Source: Diplodia intermedia (lineage: Eukaryota > Ascomycota > Dothideomycetes > Botryosphaeriales > Botryosphaeriaceae). From it: 64,000 nt of DNA. This document shows positions 45,123-54,373 of this stretch, in pieces. The stretch spans positions 1-64,000 of the forward strand of contig JAKEKT010000015.1 in NCBI GenBank assembly GCA_021495925.1, in the 5' to 3' direction. A program made the position numbers and the translations under genes. How positions within the stretch are numbered: position 1 is the first letter of the stretch; each line of letters begins with the position of its first letter. The notes under the pieces were generated by a model, which was not told where the DNA came from, searched no databases, and saw only the letters and a program-made list of their open reading frames with translations.

Positions 45123-45750
45123 TCGGACGTTCTGGTGTTTGGCGTCGAGGGGGTAGGTCACTTCGCTTTTTCGACAATTACGGAAATGCCAGACCTGATA
45201 GCACGGGGAGGAGAGAGCGAACTTTAACTTGAATGCAGAAGTCAGCGGCAGACGTGAGCAAACGCGATGTAAACCCCAAAGCCGTTTTGGGAACGCTTTC
45301 GGAATGTCTCGAGACTTTTGGAGGCTGATGGGAGGAAATGGGTGGCAGACGTGGAGGGGAAGAGAGATGAAGAATGCCCCCCAGTATCAGGCCATCGTCG
45401 GTGTACTTCGTTCTCCAAGGCAGATTGCTTTGCATACCGGAAGCCGCGACGGAAAGAAGTCCTCGAGATGACTTACGGTTGCCAGCAGTGAGGAGGGACT
45501 GTGGAGGGCGTAGATGCCGAGCTTTTCGGAAGAAAGCAAGTTAACGTCCCGGGCGAGGCCCGTCACGAATGCCTCGACCATTTGGCTCACGGTATTGCTG
45601 CCGCAGCAGCAGCAGCTGACGAGGAAATCGAAGAGGTCAAGGAGGCCGAGGAGCTGTCTGTCTAGATCGACGACGATCAAGGTCGAGAACAAATTCCCGC
45701 ATGAGCGACTCAAAGGTTCGTGCAGTGCAAAAAAAGAAGGAGCAAAAGGC

Positions 45751-45755
45751 AAAAA
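45751..45755 (-). terminator. T5 run after the tRNA-like locus
   Basis: On the minus strand five T residues follow nine bases after the predicted 3' end of the tRNA-like sequence, the expected Pol III stop. Confidence 0.6.
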
Positions 45756-45763
45756 GATGATAT

Positions 45764-45880
45764 GTCACCGCCCGAGAATCGAACTCAAGGTCCTCCCCCA
45801 ACCGCTATCAACCCATTACAGGCTATGCCCAGGCCTTATTTGATACGTCAGGAGCCGCTCTACCACTGAGCTAGCGATGA
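45764..45880 (-). tRNA. tRNA-like Pol III gene with insertion in the anticodon arm; identity unresolved
   Basis: Read on the minus strand, TCATCGC at the start pairs with GCGGTGA at the end over seven pairs (one G-T). A perfect A box and D arm (TAGCTCAGTGG...GAGC) and a T arm with TTCGATT loop and B box (GAGTTCGATTC) are present, followed by a T5 run. The locus is 117 bases, about 44 longer than a normal tRNA, so an intron or insertion is needed. The anticodon arm is the problem: the best stem (CTCC with GGAG) leaves no uridine at position 33 and no clear anticodon. The extra segment can fold on itself (TATCAA with TTGATA, and AGGC with GCCT inside). It is either an intron-containing tRNA I cannot decode, a tRNA pseudogene or a tRNA-derived small RNA. 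Confidence 0.55.
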
Positions 45881-46850
45881 TGGAAGAGGACGAGGTTTTG
45901 GCGACTTATATACCCACAGCCATGCCAACGAGATCTCCCGACGCACCAACCCACCTTCACTCGTAGCCAGTCGCCCTGCCAAATCAGCCACAATGCTTGT
46001 CCTCAAGGTCCGCCCGCCCGCCCGCCATCCTCCCGTGCCACAGCTACCATGCTTCCAGTCCCTCGTTCCCCCGGCTTCCGGCCGCGCGCGTGAGGACCGC
46101 CACGGCGATGAACGCGCCGGCGCCGACGAAGGCCAGGTCGAACAGCACCCACCCACAGCCAGCGCAGCCAGCCAACTTGGGCGGCGCTGCCTAATCGACC
46201 GTGTCGAACACCAAAACCACACACCATGCAAAAACGCACGGGATTCGTGTCCGTCCTACCGCCAGCTCCCTCGCATTCGCCCCGTCATCGCCGGCCGGTC
46301 ACCTGGTCCTCGAGCTCGCCCCCCCCTCTCCCCCTTGCGCCAGCCATGTTCACCCCGAGCTACCGCTGGAAGCCGGCCGCACAAAACTTGTTGTCGATTG
46401 CATTAGGCTTTATGGTGTCCGCTGTGTGAATTCCCCATCGTCGTAGCGCTCAGCAAGGCGTCATATCCTGCCACCCGTTCGAAATCCGCGGTTCGGTGTC
46501 AGCACCTACCTACGCGGAAATGCATTCGGCGCGCACACGTACGTCGTCGAGCGGAGGAGTTGAACGCGCCGCCACCGTCATACATGAGGCGAGAGCAGCC
46601 ACGCGTCGGCGGGAACAAGTGGTTTGAGACCAAACGACCGTTTTTCTTTGTTTTTTACTGTGACGCGCGCCCTAGTGCCGATTTGATCACCACGACGCCA
46701 GCGGCGCCCGAGTCCGTCCCGTCCCGTCTGCGCGCTCGCGCTCATGCTCGGCCCCCGCTGCCGCCTTCACGGTAGACCGGCCAGCAGTACTTGTGTTCCT
46801 CGTTGAAAACCTTCTTCGACGATCCATGGCTTTGACCTGCCGCCGAACCT
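45881..46850. other. Intergenic, unresolved coding-like fragments
   Basis: A minus-strand stretch at 46190-46047 (48 codons, no ATG, with a splice-acceptor-like TTAG just before it) has strongly G/C-ending codons and encodes one likely membrane helix. A plus-strand frame with an ATG at 45993 overlaps it. Neither gives a complete gene model. The rest, to 46850, shows no motif. Confidence 0.35.
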
Positions 46851-46865
46851 TCTCCCTGTTGCGCC

Positions 46866-47267
46866 ATGGACTCGTTAGGTATCGGGAACTCGATGGGTCC
46901 CAAGGGCGGTCTCGAGACCTTGGCGGGTTGCCAGAGGGGAGGCATGGCCGCCTTAGTCCTCCCAGAGGACGCGTTTCTCGACCGTACGATCCACGTAACG
47001 GGTCACCCTCCCAAGTTCTTCGATTCACTTCACGAATTCGAAGCATGGCTTAGGGAAAACGGGGCCACGGTCCCCAGGAATCCCCGCCCCAATACCACTC
47101 TCGTCATCAAGAGGCAGAATGCCCCACGGAACCTCCACCACCTGCTGACCTCAGCTGAGGTCATGTCTTTCGAAGAGTTCATGAACGACGTACGGCAACT
47201 CGCGATACCTCTCGAGGACGAAGAGCTCCAGATTGACGATCCCGAACCGCCGGCCATAGAGCTTTGA
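46866..47267 (+). pseudogene. 133-codon remnant ORF of unknown origin
   Basis: An open frame from ATG 46866 to TGA 47267 encodes a hydrophilic protein with a FEAWLRENGATVPRNPRP segment and an acidic end. The same frame downstream is broken by several stops, while neighbouring frames contain coding-like pieces, as expected of a decayed gene. It lies upstream of integrase debris on the same strand, so it may be the gag-side region of the same element, but I recognise no gag or zinc-knuckle motif. Confidence 0.3.
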
Positions 47268-48313
47268 AACCAGACCAAGCCAGCTTTGGAGGACTCAACG
47301 ATCCCGGTCGGAAATCTGGTTTGTCGATTCCCGTACCTCTTTCGGAGAAGTCTTTGAACCTGTTCGTCCTCGGAGCTTCGGGCTCGAGTGCCTTCCTGAC
47401 TCCTTGGATTTCTGGCCTTCGGAACCGGATCTACTTCCGAACTGTTCCGCTGACCATGAGGAGCCCACTGGGTAGAAGGGTTGGGCACGGTCCCGAACGG
47501 GGAATCCTCCGACGATGGAAGATCTCTACAGCATCTTTGAGCATCGTGTGGTTGACGGAAGATGCAGATCAGCATCGAGGAGTGTCGCCGGATATATGTC
47601 GTACACGCCAGCGGACTTTGTATTCGTCCCAGCATGACGGCGTGGTGCAGTGGGTGACGCTTGATCATTGCAAGGAGCGGTGCGAGGAGCGGCAGACGGC
47701 CCCTTTGAGCTTGCGCACATACGCACGGTTTGGGCCAGGACAGCCGAGCGTCACGGAGAGGCTTTCCACGGGCAATTCAGAGCTTTCGCTCTGAACAGCC
47801 ATGCCATGTCCGTGTCCGCGGCAGAACGAATGAGATGCAGGTCCACATCGACATCACTCAGCATTTCTGCTGCTCATGCCTCAGCCTGTTCCTGGTCTGG
47901 AGTTGTGGATCTCCAGCCTCCCCTCTCTAAAATGCATGGACGAGAGGTTTTCCAAGGTCCGCCGGAGAAATTGGCCCCGGGCACCACCAGAAAGCAATGG
48001 CTTTGGTGGCATGGCAGGCAGAGGACCGTCAACGAGACAGAAAATCCGGAGATATTCGTGAGCCTTGACAGAGTGGAGCCATGTCCTGCCGAGCAGTATC
48101 GCGCAAGTGTTCTCCGTCAGCCACGTACGCGCTTACCCTGCGGAATGCGCCGCCGACATTCACGTCGAACGTCACCGTGTGAGAGACCGACATCTTACGT
48201 CCTAGCGCTATCTTTAAGTATAGATAGTGTGTGGGCATTTTCTTTAGATATAGCTGCTAAACGATATTATCGGGTATGAAATTACACTCCGATCCCGAGT
48301 TTAGCAATACTCC

Positions 48314-48700
48314 GTGTCCTTCCCGGACACAGAATGCTCAGAAGTAATGCCGCATATCCAGTCGTCAACGAACAAAGCAATCAACGCGACAACCGGTTTC
48401 ACTCCAAACCAATTGCTGATGGGAATGGATTCCAGAACGGATCCCCTGGCAGCCATGGCGGAGATACCCCAGGACAGGGAACAAAGAAGGGACACAGCGA
48501 GACGTGAGGCCCAAGAGGCAATCTCCTTCGCGGCAGCTGAACGGAAACGTCGACATGACAACAAGCACAAGCCGCTGAGAATGCGGAAAGGAGATCGCGT
48601 TTCCGTGCGATTGCACCAAGGCTACAAGGCAAGAGGTCACGCTTGCCACTGCGTCGATGTTCCCTTCGTATGCTTTGCCGATCTGGGCCGTCACCTGTAG
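48314..48700 (+). pseudogene. Ty3/Gypsy integrase C-terminal fragment
   Basis: The frame encodes the last part of a retrotransposon integrase core and its following helix: a QSSTNKAINATTGFTPNQLL block (where Gypsy integrases have N-x-S-x-N-x-ATG-x-SPFEL) and then RRHDNKHKPLRMRKGDRVSV, the conserved linker before the GPY/F region. After the GYK residues the frame loses similarity and ends, so the element is truncated. No reverse transcriptase was found in the surrounding sequence. Decayed mobile DNA, not a functional gene. Confidence 0.65.
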
Positions 48701-49015
48701 CGCGAACCGCGGGATCCTGTGGTCTTTCGACTCGTTGGTAGGCGAGTCGCGGATCGAGATGCTCCGCTTCGGCGTAACGAAAGTCGATGCACTCTTTCGT
48801 GGCGTGTGGGGGAGGGCCCCGGTCATCATCCTGGTGTTCATCCTGCTGGCTAGTGGACTGGGCGGCAGGTCTGGGGAGCTCTGCTCCTGTGAATCGGTCT
48901 CAGAGTCCGTAGTGTCCGGAATGGTGATCCGGCCTGCGATATTTTTTGGCTATCACCATGAATTCCTTCCTCGATCGCATTAACTACTCCCTCGGCTAGT
49001 ACTTGCGGCGGCGAT

Positions 49016-49120
49016 GGCTGGAACGGTTGCGTAGTCGGCTGGAATGGCTACGCGGTTGGTTAAAACGGCTGCGCGGGTGGCTGGAATGGGTTCGCTGTTG
49101 GTTGGACAGGTTGCGCAGGT
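49016..49120. repeat. Five 21-bp tandem repeats
   Basis: Five consecutive units beginning GGCTGGAA or GGTT repeat at exactly 21 bp. Read on the minus strand they give a seven-residue Pro/Gln/Phe-rich repeat (QPFQP type) that lies in line with the integrase remnant next door. Confidence 0.8.
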
Positions 49121-49169
49121 GAGGGCTGGTCCTTGGCTCTCTTTCGCGTTGGCCTTCGCAGGTCAGGTA

Positions 49170-49612
49170 AACCTGATTCCCGTGGAACCGCTCAAGAAGT
49201 CGACGTACCCCGACATCGGTACAAGAGAGCGCTCAGCTCGGCAACGACCGGACGAACCACAGGTGCGTATCCCATCCCTTGACCAAGGTCGCATCGGAGG
49301 CGCCGTAAACGGACATGAAACTCACGTCAACTACCCCGCCGTAAACAATGATGGAAAGCAACATGTCGAAGGACCTTGCGAGTTGGGGGAAGCCTGACAA
49401 CGAAATCCATTACTTGGATTTCCCGCGGTTCGGCTGCTTGCTGATCAATCGGATGCGGCTCGCAGTCTGGAAGATGGCGCTTGGTGGAACAAACCTGGCA
49501 GATGGGGCAATGCTTCAAGTAGGCCCGCAACTTCTTCGTGGGCCCCCTGATGAGGATCGCTGTGCGGATGCGGTATACACCCTCCAGAACCTTACACCAA
49601 CACTCAACTCGT
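49170..49612 (-). pseudogene. Ty3/Gypsy integrase N-terminal fragment, frameshifted
   Basis: On the minus strand the translation gives the zinc-binding region of a retrotransposon integrase (LRAYLKHCPICQVCSTKRH) followed by the start of the catalytic core with its first Asp (QVMDFVVRLPPT). The frame then shifts and continues as FDMLLSIIVYGG before stop codons. The orientation is opposite to the integrase fragment at 48314-48700, so the two pieces are not one simple element. Confidence 0.6.
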
Positions 49613-49842
49613 AGACAAACAGCTTGAATGTCATACCAATTACCTCCGATACCGTGTCAACCTGGTAGCTAAAAGCAAACGACAATCGACACCCCCAACC
49701 AGCCGCCAGTCCTTCACCACCGTCCACCACCACCGCCTCCAAGCTGCCGTGTCCGGCGACCGTGGTTTGGCCCTGAAGAAGAGCCGCGCTCAGGAGTGTG
49801 CCATTGGCTGACCGGGCATCAATGAAACGTACCTGCGTACAC

Positions 49843-50180
49843 TGTAGGGGGGATTCGGCTTACTTCGCGTTTGGTCGAAGAAAAAACAAACAGGTGGTCC
49901 AGCGCAGTGCAAACCTAGACGGCAAAGCACTGGCGATGCGTATATAACACCGTAGGCAGTATTAGTATCCCCAACGGCGTTCGTTTATATCACAGAAAGT
50001 CTGCAACAAGCGCTATAACACCATATCAACACCACCTTTCCGCCATCGTCTCCAACGCCCTCGGGCGCTGTATCAGCGAGTCGTTTCACGGCCATCTTCG
50101 CTTTAACAACCTTATGTACAACCGGTAGCGGTCTCTTTCTCTGAAGTGTAGTTTGCCGAGAGTCTTGCAACGAGTCTACA
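49843..50180. mobile_element. Possible LTR (solo or end of a decayed element)
   Basis: The 338-bp segment starts TGTAG and ends CTACA, the short inverted ends usual for LTRs, and has a TATATAA box at about 49940 on the plus strand. It lies just beyond integrase debris. I found no second copy, no matching 5-bp target duplication and no clear primer-binding site, so the call is tentative. Confidence 0.4.
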
Positions 50181-50493
50181 CATCTACTTCCTGATCATTT
50201 CTTCGCCCATCTACAAAGGAAGCCTGTTCGAATCCACACCCGTTGGCCATGTTCAGCTACTTGCTTCAAGCATCCACGCACAAAGGGCATCCGGATAACC
50301 ATACATCTACCTCCGGACCTTTCCTTCAGTTTCACGCATGACAAGAAGATTTCTAGACGGAGTATCGTTCGCTGGATTGGATTTCTCTACATAAACCGGG
50401 CAACACTCGTTCTGGAATTTTTTTTTTGTTTTTTTGTGGTTTTTTTGTTGGGGGTGAGGCCCAGAGGAGCACAAGAAGTCTGTCAACAACTCC
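50181..50493. other. Intergenic, 3' flank of the zinc-finger gene
   Basis: No gene is seen. A run of T and G (50420-50450) lies just past the stop codon of the minus-strand gene, in its 3' flank. Confidence 0.5.
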
Positions 50494-51438
50494 CTACTCC
50501 TCCTCGGACCACACCGAGGAGGGGGAGTCGTCGACAAACTCCTCGTACTCCTCGGGCCTCACCTCCCGGTTCCTCCTCTCCCACTCCCGATCCCACTCCT
50601 CCTGGTCCACCAGGGAGGGTTCTCCCTCCACCTCCACCACCACCGTTCCCTCCTCTTCCTCCCCGCTCTCTCCCTCCTCTTCCGAGGGAGGAGCAACACC
50701 GCCCTCCAGCCCCCCCACAAACTCCCTCGCCCTCCCCTGCTTCTCCAGCTGGAGAACCACCTTCTCCAGCTGGAGAAGCCTCCCCTCCAACGACCCCACC
50801 CGGGCATCCTTCTCCTCCTTCTCAGCCAGCACCTGCTGGCGCAGCACCGCGTTCTCGGCCTCCAACCGACCAACCCGCGCGAGCAGGTCTTCCGCCGGCT
50901 GCTGCGCCAGCAGCTGCTGCTGGGAAGAAAGAGAAGGATGCCCCTCCCTCTCCTTCTTCTTCTCCTTCTTCTCCCCCTTCTCCCCCTTCTCCCCCTCCCC
51001 CTCCCCCGCTGCCTCCAGCAGCCCCTCCACCTCCGACCCGAGAGGGGAGACCAGAGGAGGCAGCTGCTGGCGCCTGCCTCCCTCCGCCTGGTCTCCCTCT
51101 CCCTCCTCCACACCGCACTCCGCCAGCAGCATCCTCGCCCTCTCCCAGTCCTCCTCGTTGACGACGCCCTGGACAGCCGGGGCGGCAGTGACGGGCACCC
51201 TGCCCTTGCACGTGTTCTTCTGGTGCCTGGCCAGATTGGCCTTCTTGGTGAACTGCTGGTTGCAGTTCGGGCACCCGAACACCACCGCCTCCGACTGTCC
51301 GGAGGCGACACCCCCCGCCGCCACCGACGAAGCACGCGACTGGCTGGGAGCAGCCTGTTGCTGCTTCTTCTTGGGGGGTGCCGCCTCGGGCGCGTCCTCC
51401 TCCGGCCCCGCCGCCGCCTTCCTCTTCTTCTTCTGCTG

Positions 51439-51477
<39 letters not shown>

Positions 51478-52302
51478 CTTCTTCTTCTTCGGCGGCGGGG
51501 CCGGAGCCTCCTCCTGGGCCTCCTCCTCGGCCTCCTTCCTCTTCCTCTTCTGGGCCGCGCCGCCCACAAGTGCAGCCGGGACCGCCGGTACCACCGGGGG
51601 CGCCTGCTGCAACCCCTGCCGCTGGGGAGCAGCAGCCCCGGTCTGGACCTTTGGTCCCTGCTTGCACTTGCTCTCCCAATGCAGGGTCATGGAACGTTTT
51701 TGTTTGAACCATTGGCCGCAGCCACCCATGCAAGGGAAGGGACGGGCATCCTCGCCGTGCGCCTCCCTGACGTGCTTCAGCATCGCCAGTTCGGAGAGGA
51801 ACTGCGACTCCGGCTTGTCGCCGGCCGGGTCGCAGTGTGCGCAGAAGGACGGCTTGCCGAGGATGCCCGGGGCGGCGCGGCGGATGAACTGCTGACGCAG
51901 TTGTTCTATCCGAGTCTGGGACAGGGACTCGGACTGCGTCTGAAGAGGAAGGGAGGAGGCCTGTGACTGTGCCTGTGACTGTGTGGGGGGCTGAGGGGGG
52001 AGGGTAGGGTACTGGGCCTGGGACGGCGTCACAGGCTGGGAGGAGGAGGCCCTTGGGGCTTGGACTGGCTGGAACTTGGAGCCAGTTCCGGTGCACACGT
52101 TCTTGTCTGTGTGCTTGTTCATGGCCTGCTTGCCTGTGAAGGTCGCGCCGCAGCCATGCGGGCAAGCATAGGGCTTCTTGCCCGGGTGGTTGTCCTTGAC
52201 GTGCTTGAACAACATGACTTCTGATGGGCAAGTGGTGTCACAGTGAGGACACTTCGTCATCTTGCCCGAGCGGTGACCGAGGGCGGGGGCTCCTTTCGGC
52301 AT
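50494..52302 (-). CDS. Uncharacterised multi-zinc-finger protein with glutamine tract
   Basis: A single exon of 602 codons. Five zinc-finger-like modules are visible: C18/C21-H34/H39, C47/C51-H64-C70, C154/C157-H177/H182, C191/C195-H208-C213 and C344/C347-H360-C365. Fingers 1-2 and 3-4 form similar pairs (C2H2 followed by C-x3-C...H...C), suggesting duplication of a two-finger block. Between them is a Gln/Ser/Pro-rich linker (about 78-140). A Lys-flanked glutamine run of about 15 lies at 275-290, in CAG and CAA codons. The C-terminal half has a Glu/Gly-rich stretch, a probable coiled coil (about 480-530) and a strongly acidic end. The layout suggests a nuclear DNA- or RNA-binding protein, but I know no named family. 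An 11-unit minisatellite starts about 25 bp upstream of the ATG, and decayed retroelements lie downstream. Confidence 0.75.
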
Positions 52303-52326
52303 GATTGTGAGTGAGATAGAGAAATG

Positions 52327-53400
52327 TGGTGACTCGGGATGTGTGTTGGCGCCTCAGGAAATAGCTCGGTGGCTCGATGGAATGGTCGACTGTCGTCGGT
52401 ACCGGTGGGATGGATGCTTCGACGGAAGCTGGAGTGAGCTGAAGAATGGTGGTGACTCGAATCGACTATGGCGTGTCGGTGTGGATGTGTTGGCGCCTCA
52501 AGAGAATAGCTCGGTGGATTGGTCGACTGTTGTCGGTACCGGTGTGATGAATGCTTCAGCGGAAGCCGGTGGTTAGAGGAAATGGGTGACTCGGTTCGAC
52601 TATCGTGTGTCGGTGTGGATGTGTTGACGCCTCAAGGATGGAAAAGCTCGGTGGCTGGATGGATGTGGTCGACTCGTGTCGGTACCGGTGTAATGAATGC
52701 TTCGGTGGAAGCTCGTGGTGAGAAGAGATGGGTGACTCGGTTCGACTATCGTGTGTCGGTGTGGATGTGTTGGTGCCTCAAGGATGGAAATGTTCGGTGG
52801 CTCGATGGAGACGGTCGACTCGTGTCGGTACCGGTGATATGCTTCGATGGAAGCTGGCGAGCTGGAGAAAACGGGTGACTCGGGTGTGAAGACGAAGACG
52901 GTCGACTGGTGTCGGTACCGGTGGGATGCTTCAGTGGAAGCTGGAGAAAACGGGTGACTCGGGTACGAAGAAGGTCGACTGGTGTCGGTACCGGATGTTT
53001 TGGATGGATGCTTCGGTGGAAGCTGGCGAGCTGGAGAAAACGGGTGACTCGGGTACGAAGAAGGTCGACTGTGTCGGTACCGGTGGGATGCTTCAGTGAA
53101 AGCAGGCGAGCTGGAGAAAATGGGTGACTCGGGTGCGAAGACGGTCGACTGTGTCGGTACCGGTGGGATGCTTCAGTGGAAGCTGGCGAACTGGAGAAGA
53201 CGGGTGACACGGGTGAGAAGAAGGTCGACTGGTGTCGGTACCGGGTGTTATGGATGGATGCTTCGGCGGAAGCTTGAGTGAGGTGAACAAGGATGGGTGA
53301 CTTCAAAGCAGCGAAAAGCTGTCGCGCGTCCGTGAGTGTGTGAATGCTTCGACGGAAGCTTGTGTTAGATCGTCAAGGATGAGTGACTCGGGGTGGAGCA
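52327..53400. repeat. Minisatellite array, about 11 units of 80-146 bp
   Basis: Units begin with GGTGACTCGG at about 52327, 52451, 52585, 52731, 52874, 52953, 53043, 53123, 53203, 53296 and 53382. Each shares a GTCGACTG...GTCGGTACCGGTG core and a GCTTC-AGTG-GAAGC hairpin. The four units nearest the zinc-finger gene are long (124-146 bp) and carry an extra block with GTGTCGGTGTGGATGTG; the next ones are 79-93 bp. The array sits in the presumed promoter or 5' untranslated region of the minus-strand zinc-finger gene. Confidence 0.9.
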
Positions 53401-54106
53401 GTCTGGAGCGCGTCGTCGGACGTGTTTCGCTGTCGGTGTCGGAGAGAGCGCGTGTTGTCAGGACGGGCTTGAGCTGCGACAAAAGCAGACGATCGGACTC
53501 GGGAAGACGAGCGTGGCGCGAAGCTGGATGCTGTGCGTGGGTATCGTGAAGCGCGCTTCTCAAAAAGGCTGTGCGAACTGCGGCGAATGTAGGCGACGGG
53601 AAACGTGAAGCTCGCGTCGGAAGTGGTGGTAGAGGGATGGAGGTTGGAAGCTGAGGAGCGGGTGAAGGCTTCGGGGCGGGTTGTGAATGTAAGGCTCCGT
53701 GAATAGGAAAACTCTGCCGCCAGCTGTGCTGCCTGCTTGCTATTGTCAGACGCGGAAGCAAGAACAGAGGCAGGCTGAAGACAAACCGTTCGACGTGGAG
53801 TGTGGATGATCCGCTGAAGCGCGCGCGATGAGCGACTGCTCGAGGCTGTCTCGTAGAGCTGTTCGGAATTGAACGTGCGGAGCTTCAGAGAGTCTGATCG
53901 AAGATTGGCACCAGCGAAGAGTTGGATGAAGAGTCGGACGGGTTGCGCAGAAAATGTGCAGTGTTGTGTTTTCCTTGTGGGCTCGCGGCCGCGGCAGCGG
54001 CGCTGTGCGTCACAACTGACAACCGGGGAAGGAGCGCCTCGCCCTCACCCACCTCCACTTGCGCAATCGGAGAATCGCATTATTTGCATCTATTGCTAAA
54101 GAAACT
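53401..54106. other. Intergenic between the minisatellite and element copy 4
   Basis: Degenerate minisatellite-like sequence may extend some way into this stretch. Short frames on both strands show no motif. I see no gene. Confidence 0.4.
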
Positions 54107-54306
54107 CAGCTGAAGACGAGATTTGGCTTCCCGCCTCCGGTGCCCTCCGCCCAATGCCTATTATCCTGCACCATCTTCAGTCGAATCCAATATCCGGACT
54201 CAGACACGACCTTTGCAACGTAAAGAGATGTTCAGATCTTGGATTCAACTACTCATGATCTTACCGCCCTATCCATGGGAGGGCCAGTTTCTTCTGTCAC
54301 CCGCTG
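54107..54306. mobile_element. Short non-coding inverted-repeat element, copy 4
   Basis: The right end, reverse-complemented, reads CAGCGGGTGACAGAAGAAAC and the left end CAGCTGAAGACGAGATTTGG, related to the termini of copy 3. The body has CCAATATCCGGACTC and AGATCTTGGATTCAACTAC, the same two internal blocks as copy 2. It is 200 bp and ends 67 bp past the stop codon of the adjacent gene. Confidence 0.6.
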
Positions 54307-54373
54307 CACATAGCTACCTCAGCAAAGTAACTGCCCAGGTTCCACATGCGCTCTACCCCGAGCTCACAGCTCC

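Larger units (their letters stand above)
44505..45763. other. Intergenic with a short element and a possible unrecognised small gene
   Basis: A/T-rich 3' flank (44640-44830) is followed by the inverted-repeat element at 44924-45122. Between 45234 and 45662 there are coding-like plus-strand stretches: an ATG at 45234 opening about 30 codons, and a last stretch (about 45491-45662) ending in an Ala-run and acidic helix before TAG. I could not join them with plausible introns, so no CDS is called. Confidence 0.4.

Noticed and set aside
50220..50240. GTTCGAATCC as a tRNA B box
   Set aside because: No matching A box or acceptor stem lies upstream.
52746..53306. 186-codon minus-strand frame across the minisatellite
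   Set aside because: It stays open because of repeat phase; unit lengths vary by non-multiples of three, so no steady repeat protein results.
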